DNA from: Candidatus Sumerlaeota bacterium | GTDB taxonomy: Bacteria; Sumerlaeota; Sumerlaeia; Sumerlaeales; Sumerlaeaceae | Assembly (NCBI GenBank): GCA_012513815.1 | Contig: JAAZBM010000012.1 | Span: 1-47,816, forward strand | Length of the DNA stretch: 47,816 nt | Reading direction: 5' to 3' | Shown: one piece after another, positions 37,377 to 45,503 of the stretch | Numbering within the stretch: the stretch's first letter is position 1 | How the letters are laid out: each line of letters starts with the position of its first letter | The notes under the pieces: model-generated | The model's input: the letters and a program-made list of their open reading frames with translations, nothing else | The model's database searches: none | Told to the model about the DNA's origin: nothing | Program-made: the position numbers and the translations under genes

Positions 37377-37475
37377 GAAAAGTAACCTCGTTAACTGTGA
37401 TGACAAAAGTTACAATTATCACAGAAAAAGGTTTTGGTTTTTGGTTTGATGATAGTATTTTTTGCGCGAGAAAAA

Positions 37476-38129
37476 TCAGATACTATAGGACTTGATGATG
37501 TTGCCCGCCCATTGCAAAAGTTCCTCCGAGAGCGAATCAAAATTATCCACCGTCGGCGAGAGCGCATCAATGATGGAACGGTCGCTCTGCGAGAGCGCTT
37601 TACGCAACTCGATTTTGTTTTTGCAATAGTTGCCATTATCGCAGAAGTTCTTGGCTTGTAACACGAAATAGGCATTTTTAAACAGGCTACGCAAGATACC
37701 GAGGTCGTTCTCGTGGACAACATTGTGCACACAGGCGTGATAGATGTTGCACGCTCCAATCAGCACGGCGCGTTTGGCGTCGCTCGGCGAAATGATGTGG
37801 TTGAGGAAATTGAGTGTCCCGTACATGACGCGAGTGTCATGGTAGAACTGGAATAAGTCAGACTTTTCCCAAGAAATCAATTCCTCTTTACCCGAAACAA
37901 AGCCACAGACGCGCGACCGCTCAGGTAAAGGGGCAATGAGCTTTTGATAATAGCGTAAATCTTCAATTGTTACTTTGTCAAGAATGACAACGACATCAAT
38001 GTCACTTGATTCTGTCGCTTCATCACGACCGTAGCTTCCTTGGAGGCCGATACAGATGACGCGATCTTCAAAGGCATCGCGAACGACAGCAATAAAGCGC
38101 TCCATCCACGAGATAATCCATGGTTTCAT
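37476..38129 (-). CDS. Nucleotidyltransferase-domain protein
   Basis: A 217-residue protein with a polymerase-beta-type nucleotidyltransferase motif: LQGSYGRDEATESSDIDVVVIL near residues 28-50, which gives the GS-x10-D-x-D pattern that binds the metal and nucleotide. The C-terminal half is helical and HEPN-like by eye (KNAYFVLQAKNFCDNGNYCKNKIELRKAL). This layout resembles aminoglycoside nucleotidyltransferase relatives and MNT-HEPN proteins joined in one chain. No antitoxin or toxin partner is adjacent, and resistance activity cannot be claimed. AGGA lies 8 nt before the ATG. Confidence 0.82.
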   Translation of the reverse strand: MKPWIISWMERFIAVVRDAFEDRVICIGLQGSYGRDEATESSDIDVVVILDKVTIEDLRYYQKLIAPLPERSRVCGFVSGKEELISWEKSDLFQFYHDTRVMYGTLNFLNHIISPSDAKRAVLIGACNIYHACVHNVVHENDLGILRSLFKNAYFVLQAKNFCDNGNYCKNKIELRKALSQSDRSIIDALSPTVDNFDSLSEELLQWAGNIIKSYSI

Positions 38130-38228
38130 TTCAAAAATCCTAACTAAAAAGCGGAAGTCAATACAACTCTATTAATCTACCAATAAAACAGTATTAAGCT
38201 TCCGGAACGGAAAGCTATATCGAACTCG

Positions 38229-38244
38229 CGAACAGAATTGTTCG
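38229..38244. promoter_or_regulatory. Inverted repeat, candidate operator
   Basis: CGAACA-GAAT-TGTTCG has perfect 6-bp arms around a 4-nt centre, in the 326-bp gap between divergent genes (38130-38455). It resembles Gram-positive-type LexA boxes in its CGAAC/GTTCG half-sites, but the spacing is 2 nt longer. No regulator is encoded nearby. Confidence 0.35.
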
Positions 38245-38380
38245 GAAAAAGGGCGGCAACACCCATCAATACATCACTTTCTCAAGTCAAAACATGGCAA
38301 CATCCCTGCCATTAATGCAATTCCTATTCCGTGCTCCTTACTCAAATATTTATCCATTCCCTCAATGAGCGTTTTTTGAG

Positions 38381-38398
38381 AAACGTTCGCGAACGTTT
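38381..38398. promoter_or_regulatory. Perfect 18-bp palindrome, candidate operator
   Basis: AAACGTTCGCGAACGTTT is a perfect palindrome 58 nt before the GIDE-LemA gene. The rest of the 38130-38455 gap is AT-rich with a short AGCG/CGCT hairpin near 38414-38431 and nothing else I can identify. Confidence 0.45.
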
Positions 38399-38455
38399 TC
38401 AGTAATACACATTAAGCGGGATTTTTTCGCTACTGTCATATCAGGAATCGTAATC

Positions 38456-39883
38456 ATGAATCAAGACAACAGCTTCGCGCCAACCACATCAACTACCCCC
38501 AACCTCGCCCTGCCTCAACCAACAGCAACCGCCGGCAAGAACGGCCCCCTCATCCTTGGCGGAACCATCTTGGTGCTCCTCATTATCATCGGCATCACCG
38601 GCTACAAGGTCTATGAAAACGGCGACTACATCATCGCCGCAATCATCGGCCTCATCTGCGAAGGTGTCTACTTTTTCAACTATCGCAAACACACCATCAT
38701 CATCGACACCCCGACCTCGAAAGTTCAGGGCGTGTTCATCGGCCGCGTCGAGCTGGAGGGTGTCAATCACTGCGACGAACCCACACTCGGGTATCTGAGC
38801 AACGAGCCTTGCGTCTGGACAAGCTACACGGTCGAGGAACACTATTACCGCGTGGTCATCGAGAGAGACGATGACGGCGAAACCCACAGACGCGTCGAGG
38901 AGGGATGGGAAACAATCGAGGAACACTCCCGCTACGTGTGGTTCACGCTCGAGGACGACACCGGCTCCATCGCCGTTAATCCAGACGGCGCAACCATACA
39001 CGGCAACGTTCTGTTCAATCAAACCGTGACGCCCTTCAGCGACCTGTACTGGGGGATGTGCAGCGCGGGCGAAATCGACGACACCACCCACGAACGCCGC
39101 TTCATCGAGACATCGATTCGAGTCGACGTCCCCACCTTCTTGTTCGGTTACGCCCACATTAGCGAGGACATGTCCGAACCCTACATTGCCTACCACAAAA
39201 CACTGCCCATGTACGAGATTTCGACCGGCACCGAAAAAGATTTGAAGGACGAATTCACCATGTACGAATGGGGCAGCATTATCGTCGCCATCCTTGCAAT
39301 GGGATTTTTCCGCTATCAAAACGAAACCAACGAGGGCCTCGGCGTCACCATCATCGCGCTGCTGTGCGTGGCGCTCCTTGCGTGGTTATGGATTAGCTAC
39401 AACCGCCTCATCAACATGCGCCAACGTGTCCTCGAAGGCTACGCCCACCTCGACGTCCAATACAAACGCCGCGCCGACCTAATCCCCAACCTCGTCCAAA
39501 CCGTCAAAGGATACCGCGACCACGAACAAAAAGTGCTCGAAACCGTCACCGCGTTGCGCACCCTCGGCACACAAGTGTCCCAGTCAATCAACAAGCAGGA
39601 GGGCACACGACAACTCATCGCGCTCGCCGAAGCCTATCCCGACCTGAAAGCGAACACGGCATTCCTAGAACTGCAAAAAGAACTGGCAAACACCGAAACC
39701 AAAATCGCGCTCGCCGCCAACTACTACAATGAATTCGCGACAAACAACAACGCCCGCATCTTGCAATTCCCCATCGGGCTCATTGCCAAACTCGCCGTCC
39801 TCGAGGAATTCCCACTCATCACCCTCAACGAAGAACCGGCACAACGCGAAGCCCCGGAAGTCAAAGCTGAGAATGCAGAGTGA
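38456..39883 (+). CDS. GIDE-LemA membrane protein
   Basis: A 475-residue membrane protein that joins two known modules. A membrane segment (about 34-60) precedes a GIDE-like domain (about 62-250) with the hallmark LEGVNHCDEPTLGYLSNEPCVW and a later WFTLEDDTGSIAVNPDGA. Two closely spaced membrane segments (about 277-320) lead into a LemA domain (about 323-460) with YNRLINMRQRVLEGYAHLD and the conserved RRADLIPNLVQTVKGY. GIDE is the domain of mitochondrial MULAN E3 ligases. Its bacterial role is unclear, and no RING finger is present here. LemA proteins are also poorly understood envelope proteins. The start follows a weak ribosome site. Confidence 0.88.
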   Translation: MNQDNSFAPTTSTTPNLALPQPTATAGKNGPLILGGTILVLLIIIGITGYKVYENGDYIIAAIIGLICEGVYFFNYRKHTIIIDTPTSKVQGVFIGRVELEGVNHCDEPTLGYLSNEPCVWTSYTVEEHYYRVVIERDDDGETHRRVEEGWETIEEHSRYVWFTLEDDTGSIAVNPDGATIHGNVLFNQTVTPFSDLYWGMCSAGEIDDTTHERRFIETSIRVDVPTFLFGYAHISEDMSEPYIAYHKTLPMYEISTGTEKDLKDEFTMYEWGSIIVAILAMGFFRYQNETNEGLGVTIIALLCVALLAWLWISYNRLINMRQRVLEGYAHLDVQYKRRADLIPNLVQTVKGYRDHEQKVLETVTALRTLGTQVSQSINKQEGTRQLIALAEAYPDLKANTAFLELQKELANTETKIALAANYYNEFATNNNARILQFPIGLIAKLAVLEEFPLITLNEEPAQREAPEVKAENAE

Positions 39884-40017
39884 AGAGTGGAGAGTGGAGA
39901 GGTGGACTAAAAGCAATTAACTAATCTTTAGTTGGCTTAGTTGCCCTATTGGGCTTATTGGGCCATTAACCAACCCTTAGTCCTTCACTCCACTCTCCAC
40001 TCTCAACTCTCCACTCT
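39877..40017. repeat. Long imperfect inverted repeat with GAGTGGA-rich arms between convergent genes
   Basis: The left arm (39877-39910) is built of AGAGTGGA-like repeats ending in GGACTAA. The right arm (39978-40017) is its approximate complement, TTAGTCC followed by CTCCACTCT-like repeats. The spacer holds two small hairpins, ACTAA-TCT-TTAGT and GCCC-TATT-GGGC. The left arm overlaps the last codons of the GIDE-LemA gene. It probably acts as a two-way terminator and may be a mobile or amplified repeat. Confidence 0.6.
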
Positions 40018-40025
40018 AAAATAAA

Positions 40026-41063
40026 CTATTCCAGTTCAAAGCCGGACAGTGTCACAGGAACAGTCGCACGGCTGTAAACATAAATGCTATTCCCGTTGCC
40101 AACAAACAGCAAGTACTGCCCATCTGCGCCATCGTCAATCACTGCAGTTCCCTTTAAGTTGGTAGCAGGAAGATCAGTAATCGTTTGCAATGTGTTTAGA
40201 TTTTCATCAAAAACATATGCTGTTTGACTTGAATTGCAAGTTATGACAACAGTTCCATATCCATTCTTCTCGGCATAGACAATATCGCCGGTAGAGGCTG
40301 GGGTTGGAGATAATGCGGCGGGCAATTGTTTGCAATTCTGTGTGCATGCAAGTGTCGATGCATTAAATTCGACTTTTTGAACCGCGTTAGCAGCTGCTCC
40401 ACTAACAAAGGAATAGAACGTATTTGTACTATTCCCAAAAGAGCAGACATTGCGCGGATATCCCGATATTGTGATATTGGCAGAACGATTTATTGTACCT
40501 TCTTTGGTTCCATCCGTTTTCAGAACGTCAAAACCAGCGCCTGCTGACGCAAGCAAAAGTCTACCATCGCCAAGTACCGTGCAGGCTCTTTGAGCACTAG
40601 TCGCCGCATACACACCATTCGTGGCCCAAGCCGTATCTAAAGCCCAAGTCGACTTCACATAGCTATATTTGTAAACGTCACAATAATTACTATAGGCCAC
40701 AACATAGCATGAGTCTCCTGCAGCGGCAAGACCGAGCGGAGCGTTAGTACTCATTGTTGTTCCAACGAATTCAAGACTGCTAATCGCAGTGTCATTCTTA
40801 ATGGCAGCCAATATTTGAGCACTTGTGATTTTGCCGGCGAGGGCCATTTGTGCCGTGGAATTGTGCGCGAGAATGAAAACATCACCATCGGCGTTGGTAA
40901 CAATGCGTTGAGGAATATAACTTGCATAGGTAGTTCCACTATAGTCTGTTGGCAAAGCTATGGTCTTCAACGATGTGAAATTTGTATATCCGGCGGCGCC
41001 GGCACTGGCGGTAAGTGCGACGACGGTTGCTGTTGTCGCTAATAAATATTTATAATTAAACAT
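40026..41063 (-). CDS. Secreted beta-propeller-like protein of unknown function
   Basis: A 345-residue exported protein whose signal peptide ends near ASAGAAG. The mature part consists of beta-rich segments with repeated phrases such as GDVFILAHN, DSCYVVAYS, DGRLLLASA and GYGTVVITC, spaced as in WD40- or NHL-like propellers. No family can be named. It ends in VTLSGFELE, a short hydrophobic-acidic tail that may be a sorting element, but this is speculation. AAAGGAG lies 16 nt before the ATG, unusually far. The gene converges on the GIDE-LemA gene across a long inverted repeat. Confidence 0.78.
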   Translation of the reverse strand: MFNYKYLLATTATVVALTASAGAAGYTNFTSLKTIALPTDYSGTTYASYIPQRIVTNADGDVFILAHNSTAQMALAGKITSAQILAAIKNDTAISSLEFVGTTMSTNAPLGLAAAGDSCYVVAYSNYCDVYKYSYVKSTWALDTAWATNGVYAATSAQRACTVLGDGRLLLASAGAGFDVLKTDGTKEGTINRSANITISGYPRNVCSFGNSTNTFYSFVSGAAANAVQKVEFNASTLACTQNCKQLPAALSPTPASTGDIVYAEKNGYGTVVITCNSSQTAYVFDENLNTLQTITDLPATNLKGTAVIDDGADGQYLLFVGNGNSIYVYSRATVPVTLSGFELE

Positions 41064-41175
41064 TTGAGTTTAATTCTACTCCTTTAATTATTTATAATGT
41101 GCGCCAAGCAGTTGTCCCCACCGGTTCTATGCCCCTGTGGAAACACCTGTATTGACTGAGGATGATAACATATGT

Positions 41176-41202
41176 ATATGGTATAACAATTGTATATCAT
41201 AT
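41176..41202. promoter_or_regulatory. Palindromic candidate operator upstream of the propeller-like gene
   Basis: ATATGGTATA and TATATCATAT match as inverted arms at 9 of 10 positions around ACAATTG. A second small hairpin, GCTAA-AAC-TTAGC (41203-41215), abuts it. Both lie in the 327-bp gap 41064-41390, which otherwise holds the terminator of the pyrophosphatase gene and AT-rich DNA. Confidence 0.35.
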
Positions 41203-41310
41203 GCTAAAACTTAGCATTATTTATGCTATATCACATTTACTATGTTTCTGTCAAGAGGAATAGTGACTTATGTCGCATTTTTTCTTTAGCGGGCTTTTTT
41301 TCGCTTTATC

Positions 41311-41352
41311 ATAAAAAAAATCCCGTCTGCGCGTTCGGGCGCAAACGGGATT
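41311..41352 (-). terminator. Intrinsic terminator of the pyrophosphatase gene
   Basis: AATCCCGTTTGCGC and GCGCAGACGGGATT form a 14-bp stem (one G-T pair) with a 6-nt loop, followed on the minus strand by a T-run. It lies about 40 nt past the stop codon at 41391. Confidence 0.92.
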
Positions 41353-41390
41353 CCGATATCTTTGTGATATGTGTTTCTGTTGTTGGGCGA

Positions 41391-43586
41391 TTATTTGCCG
41401 ATAAACAGAGGAGCCATCACGAGCGTCAGTGTGCTGAGGAGTTTGATCAACACGTGAAGCGAAGGACCGGCTGTATCTTTGAAGGGATCGCCAACGGTGT
41501 CGCCAACGACAGCTGCACGGTGTGCTTCGCTGCCCTTGCCGCCGTGTGCGCCTGTTTCGACGAATTTCTTCGCGTTATCCCATGCGCCGCCGCCGTTGTT
41601 CAGCGTCAGTGCCATCAGGATACCCGCGATGGTGGCAACCATCAGGAGCGCGGCAACAGCCTGTGCGCCGATGACTTGCGCGTGTACGCCTGTCTCACTG
41701 TTCATGAAACGAATCAAAAGACCAACGATAAGCGGGAAGATGATGGGCAGGATGGCCGGAGCGATCATGGCTTTCAGAGCGCCTTTGGTCACGATGTCAA
41801 CGCATTCGCCGTAGTTAGGTTCGCTGGTACCCTGCATGATGCCGGGGTTCTCTTTGAACTGGCGACGAACTTCTTCGATAACTGTCTGGGCAGCCTTGCC
41901 GACCGCACGGATAGCAAGCGAGCTGAACAGGAAGACCAACATGGCACCCATGAACGCGCCAACGAAGCAAGCGGGCTTGCCGATATCAATGTCGCGAACC
42001 AGTGCGTTGAGGCTGACGCCATCGACCATGTCGGGGACACCGAGGTTCTTAACATAATAGTAGACTTCATCAAGGTAGGACGAGAAGAGCAGGAAGGCGG
42101 CCAAGGCGGCGCTACCAACGGCATAACCCTTGGTCAGAGCCTTTGTGGTGTTGCCAACGGCATCCAAACGGTCGGTACGATCGCGGATCTCTTCGGGCTG
42201 GTTGCTCATTTCGACGATACCACCGGCGTTGTCGGTGATGGGGCCGAAGGTGTCCATGGCCAGAATGTAGGCGGCTGTGGAGAGCATACCCATTGTCGCG
42301 ACGGCGGTACCATAGAGGCCACCATCTTTCAGGGCGGTGCTGCCAAGCCAGTAGGAAATCAGGATTGCGGCACTGATGACGATCGCAGGATAGAAGGTGC
42401 TCTCGAGACCAACGGCAAAACCGCTGATGATGGTCGTCGCGGGACCGGTCTTGCAACTGTCAGCAATTGACTGCACGGGGCGATACTTGCATTCGGTGTA
42501 GTACTGTGTAATCCAAACGAAGATGAAGCTGGTGATGATACCAACGCAACCGCAGAGGAACAACTTCCACCACGCGTTGGGGTCGGCGTGACCAAACATC
42601 ATGTAGCAGGCGATACCAAAACCAAGGGTGGCCAGAATGGTCGTCAGGAGGTAGCCACGGTTCAGGGACTTCATCGGGTCTTCGTCACCCTTGACGCTGA
42701 CGCTCCAAATACCAATAATGGAGGCGATCAGACCCAAGGCACGAGCGAACAACGCGAACAGAATACCTTTGATGCCGAAGGTGGGGAACAGGGCGATACC
42801 AAGAATCATCGCACCAATGTTTTCAGCGGCGGTCGACTCGAACAAGTCGGCACCACGGCCGGCGCAGTCACCAACGTTATCACCAACGAGGTCGGCGATG
42901 ACGGCGGGGTTACGGGGGTCATCTTCGGGAATACCGGCTTCGACTTTACCAACAAGGTCGGCACCGACATCAGCGGCCTTCGTGTAGATACCACCGCCGA
43001 GCTGCGCAAACAGAGCGACGAAGGATGCACCAAAACCAAATCCGATGATGTGAAGAGGAATGTTCTTTGCGGCTTCTGCGTCAGAAGCACCACCGAAGCA
43101 CAGGAAAAGCAGACCAACACCAAGCAAGCTCATGGAAACAACGAACAAACCGGAAACGGCACCACCACGAAGGGCAATGCGAAGGGCGTCGTTGAGCGAG
43201 GTGCGAGCAGCACTGGCGGTGCGGATGTTCGAGCGAATCGAGACCCACATGCCGATGTAACCGGCAACGCCCGAGCAGAGAGCGCCTGCGATATAGGAAA
43301 CTGTCATCTGGACAGCAACTTCGGTGCCTTTGGCAAAATAGTAACCAACGGCGATAAGAACCGCGACAACAATCGCGAACATGAAGATCGTCGTATTTTG
43401 ACGCTTCAGGAATGCTTCGGCGCCGGCCTTGATGGCGTCGGAAACCTTTCTCATTTCGGGTGTTCCTGTATCATGCGCAAGAACCCACTTTCCAAAATAA
43501 ACAGCAATCGCCAAAGCGAGAACCGAAATAGCAAGAACAACGATCATGATAGGCATCGCGCCTTGCATCAAAGCAGCAGTATCCAC
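41391..43586 (-). CDS. hppA: Membrane-bound proton-translocating pyrophosphatase
   Basis: A 731-residue integral membrane pump with about 16 membrane segments that couples pyrophosphate hydrolysis to ion export. The catalytic loop is intact: GGGIYTKAADVGADLVGKVE followed by EDDPRNPAVIADLVGDNVGD and CAGRGADLFES. The segment VGNTTKALTKGYAVGSAAL carries Lys in the position that is Ala in potassium-dependent enzymes, so it should be K+-independent. Known Na+-pumping members are K+-dependent, so proton pumping is favoured. Translation starts at GTG (43586) with AAGGAG 6 nt upstream. The gene has its own promoter and terminator. Confidence 0.97.
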   Translation of the reverse strand: MDTAALMQGAMPIMIVVLAISVLALAIAVYFGKWVLAHDTGTPEMRKVSDAIKAGAEAFLKRQNTTIFMFAIVVAVLIAVGYYFAKGTEVAVQMTVSYIAGALCSGVAGYIGMWVSIRSNIRTASAARTSLNDALRIALRGGAVSGLFVVSMSLLGVGLLFLCFGGASDAEAAKNIPLHIIGFGFGASFVALFAQLGGGIYTKAADVGADLVGKVEAGIPEDDPRNPAVIADLVGDNVGDCAGRGADLFESTAAENIGAMILGIALFPTFGIKGILFALFARALGLIASIIGIWSVSVKGDEDPMKSLNRGYLLTTILATLGFGIACYMMFGHADPNAWWKLFLCGCVGIITSFIFVWITQYYTECKYRPVQSIADSCKTGPATTIISGFAVGLESTFYPAIVISAAILISYWLGSTALKDGGLYGTAVATMGMLSTAAYILAMDTFGPITDNAGGIVEMSNQPEEIRDRTDRLDAVGNTTKALTKGYAVGSAALAAFLLFSSYLDEVYYYVKNLGVPDMVDGVSLNALVRDIDIGKPACFVGAFMGAMLVFLFSSLAIRAVGKAAQTVIEEVRRQFKENPGIMQGTSEPNYGECVDIVTKGALKAMIAPAILPIIFPLIVGLLIRFMNSETGVHAQVIGAQAVAALLMVATIAGILMALTLNNGGGAWDNAKKFVETGAHGGKGSEAHRAAVVGDTVGDPFKDTAGPSLHVLIKLLSTLTLVMAPLFIGK

Positions 43587-43635
43587 TTGCTTCTCCTTAT
43601 ATATATTTAAATTCTCGGAGCAAAACTCCGTTTGT

Positions 43636-43663
43636 TTTATACCAATTAGTTAAATACGCCCAA
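43636..43663 (-). promoter_or_regulatory. Candidate promoter of hppA
   Basis: On the minus strand, TTGGGC (43658-43663) and TATAAA (43636-43641) are 16 nt apart. The leader of about 45 nt contains a small perfect hairpin, CGGAG-TTTTG-CTCCG (43616-43630), before the ribosome site. Confidence 0.45.
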
Positions 43664-43667
43664 CAAC

Positions 43668-43698
43668 CCAAAGTTTTCAGGACTTTTCCGAACTTTGG
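43668..43698 (-). terminator. Candidate terminator after aroQ
   Basis: CCAAAGTT and AACTTTGG are perfect 8-bp arms around a 15-nt loop, about 18 nt past the aroQ stop codon. The following GTTGTTGG is only a weak T-tract. It separates aroQ from the hppA promoter. Confidence 0.45.
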
Positions 43699-43715
43699 AT
43701 ATTGTCGCATTTTTG

Positions 43716-44222
43716 TCATCTTTCGTCCGAGCCTGACTTTTCCATTGTGGGCAAGGTCAAACTCAGTAGCGCCATCAGGTAGCCGCGCAGACCGAAACCG
43801 CTGATGCTACCCGCGCAAACGGGAGCAATCAGGCTGGTGTGACGGAATTCCTCGCGGGCAAAAACATTGCTGATGTGGACTTCTATCACGGGCAAAGGAC
43901 GCACCGAGACGATCGCGTCGCGCAAGGCAACGCTCGTGTGGGTGTAGGCACCGGCGTTCAGAATCACCGCATCGACCGGTTGGGCGCCACGCGCCGCCGA
44001 CTGCAAGCGGTCAATCAGGCCGCCCTCGTGGTTGCTCTGGTAGAATTCCAGAGTAAAACCAAAACCGAGCGCCATTTTGCTCATCATTGCGTGCAGCTCG
44101 TCCATGTTCATATTGCCGTAGGTGCCCGGCTCGCGGGTGCCTAGCAGGTTCAGATTCGGACCCTGCATGACCAGAACTCTTTGCACTTTGCGCCCCTCGT
44201 CGGGGTTTGTTTCCGATGCCAT
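43716..44222 (-). CDS. aroQ: 3-dehydroquinate dehydratase, type II
   Basis: A 168-residue cytoplasmic enzyme of the shikimate pathway that converts 3-dehydroquinate to 3-dehydroshikimate. The type II signature is complete: VMQGPNLNLLGTREPGTYG (with the catalytic tyrosine), FYQSNHEGGLIDRLQ, LNAGAYTHTSVALRDA and EVHISNVFAREEFRHTS (with the catalytic histidine). The first 13 residues are an extra polar tail compared with typical enzymes. AAGGA lies about 10 nt before the ATG. It follows the DppA-like gene by 21 nt, so the two probably share a transcript although their functions are unrelated. Confidence 0.97.
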   Translation of the reverse strand: MASETNPDEGRKVQRVLVMQGPNLNLLGTREPGTYGNMNMDELHAMMSKMALGFGFTLEFYQSNHEGGLIDRLQSAARGAQPVDAVILNAGAYTHTSVALRDAIVSVRPLPVIEVHISNVFAREEFRHTSLIAPVCAGSISGFGLRGYLMALLSLTLPTMEKSGSDER

Positions 44223-44243
44223 CTCTGTCTTATCCTTTTTATC

Positions 44244-45071
44244 TTAGTGGTGAAAATAGCGATCCCAAGCTTCCCAGAAGTTCTTGCCGACACTGGTCAC
44301 TTTGCGTCCGTCCACCGTCACGCCTTCTTTGCCGATAAACGACTCGACGCGGTCGGGTTGCAGGAATTCCACCGTGAAGCGCAGCAGACCGTCTTTGTCT
44401 GTGGGTGGCACATAGGGCTTGACCCACGACGCCTTGTTCTGGAGCAGCGAGGCCACTTTGTCTTCAATCATTTTTGTGCTGTCGGCGGGCGGCATGCACA
44501 TGGCGCTCTCGCGATTGCAGCCAACTTTGACCTGCGCCGTGACGACGTTCTCGCCAAGGAAGTCGCGGGCGTCACGCGCTACAGCGGCATCGCCGGAAAC
44601 CATGATGCACGGAACGTTGAACGCACCGGCGATGGCGGCAGAAATGCCAATCTCGCCAGTCACACGGTCGCCAATCCACGCATTGTGCCACGAAACACTA
44701 CTCATTGTGTGGCACAGAACGCCATCGGCCACACCGGCGCGGGCGTGCGTACCAATCAAAATCAAACAATCATAGCCTTCTTGGAACGGCTTGACGAAGC
44801 AGCCCCAACGGTGACCGAACACATAGTTCGCGCCCGGCTCAAGACGCTCCTTAATCAAGCTGTTGAAGCTCGAATCGTCGCCCGCGCCGTGACCGTCAAC
44901 CACGACAATCTCGTCCGCGCCTGCGCGCTTGGCGCCGCGAACGGCCGCATTGATGTCGCCCGTGTACAACGCGCGACCTTCCGTCTCGTAAAGGTAATGA
45001 CCACGATTCACATGACCCCAACGAGTCACGCAGCTGATGCCTTCCATGTCACCCCAAATAACGACTTTCAT
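44244..45071 (-). CDS. M55 family D-aminopeptidase (DppA-like)
   Basis: A 275-residue zinc peptidase related to Bacillus DppA, which removes N-terminal D-amino acids from peptides. The motifs for metal binding are in place: VVIWGDMEGISCV (Asp and Glu), VVDGHGAGDD, YDCLILIGTHARAG and the downstream GRVTGE-type segment, here DRVTGEIGISAAIAG. The ATG at 45071 is used because family similarity begins at MKVVIWGDMEG; the frame itself opens 19 codons upstream. GGAG lies about 12 nt before it. It is the first gene of a likely two-gene unit with aroQ and could serve peptidoglycan-peptide recycling. Confidence 0.93.
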   Translation of the reverse strand: MKVVIWGDMEGISCVTRWGHVNRGHYLYETEGRALYTGDINAAVRGAKRAGADEIVVVDGHGAGDDSSFNSLIKERLEPGANYVFGHRWGCFVKPFQEGYDCLILIGTHARAGVADGVLCHTMSSVSWHNAWIGDRVTGEIGISAAIAGAFNVPCIMVSGDAAVARDARDFLGENVVTAQVKVGCNRESAMCMPPADSTKMIEDKVASLLQNKASWVKPYVPPTDKDGLLRFTVEFLQPDRVESFIGKEGVTVDGRKVTSVGKNFWEAWDRYFHH

Positions 45072-45152
45072 CTTTATATCTATTCTCCATGATTGTGAAC
45101 TTGTGCCACAAATGATGTTGCAGTACAAGTCCTATTTTATTTATTAACTAAT

Positions 45153-45182
45153 ACTATACTCGCGAACCTTTATCACGAACAA
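45153..45182 (-). promoter_or_regulatory. Candidate promoter of the DppA-like gene
   Basis: On the minus strand, TTGTTC (45177-45182) and TATAGT (45153-45158) are 18 nt apart. The spacer contains GTTCGCGA, a word also found in the palindrome at 38381-38398. The rest of the gap to 45503 (about 320 bp) shows no gene and one inverted repeat (45411-45451). Confidence 0.4.
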
Positions 45183-45410
45183 CTCGTTCTTATTCGAGCG
45201 CGAGAGCATTACAATTTATGTATTCTTTCTGAACATTAGTCGCCCGGAATTCCGCCATATGCCCTCTCTACAATGCGGTGTGAGAAAGATAGTCCGACCC
45301 AGCTACCGTTGACCTGCCGCTGTGCTTCGCCTGACCCCTGTAATCACTTTGATATCCGGAGTCCCTATCTATCAGTTTCTTGAACATCACCGGCATCTAT
45401 TGTGCCCGTT

Positions 45411-45451
45411 CTATTTCCCAAAGTCAATACTTTTTCATTTTTGGGAAATAG
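45411..45451. repeat. Perfect 12-bp inverted repeat flanking the restriction-modification locus
   Basis: CTATTTCCCAAA and TTTGGGAAATAG are perfect arms around a 17-nt loop, 53 nt past the hsdM stop codon. It may be the terminator of the hsd operon, although no T-tract follows the second arm on the minus strand, or a boundary structure of the locus. Confidence 0.55.
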
Positions 45452-45503
45452 AATTACAAATACGCGCCCTCATGCGGGCATCCGACAAAACCATTGCCAT
45501 AAA

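Noticed and set aside
41223-42470. Long open frame of 415 codons on the plus strand
   Set aside because: It lies almost entirely antisense to the well-supported pyrophosphatase gene, is rich in Gly, Asp, Glu and Gln in the way of frame shadows, and shows no family motif.
45240-45400. Possible tRNA or other structured RNA in the gap before hsdM
   Set aside because: No cloverleaf, T-loop consensus or other known RNA pattern could be found on either strand.
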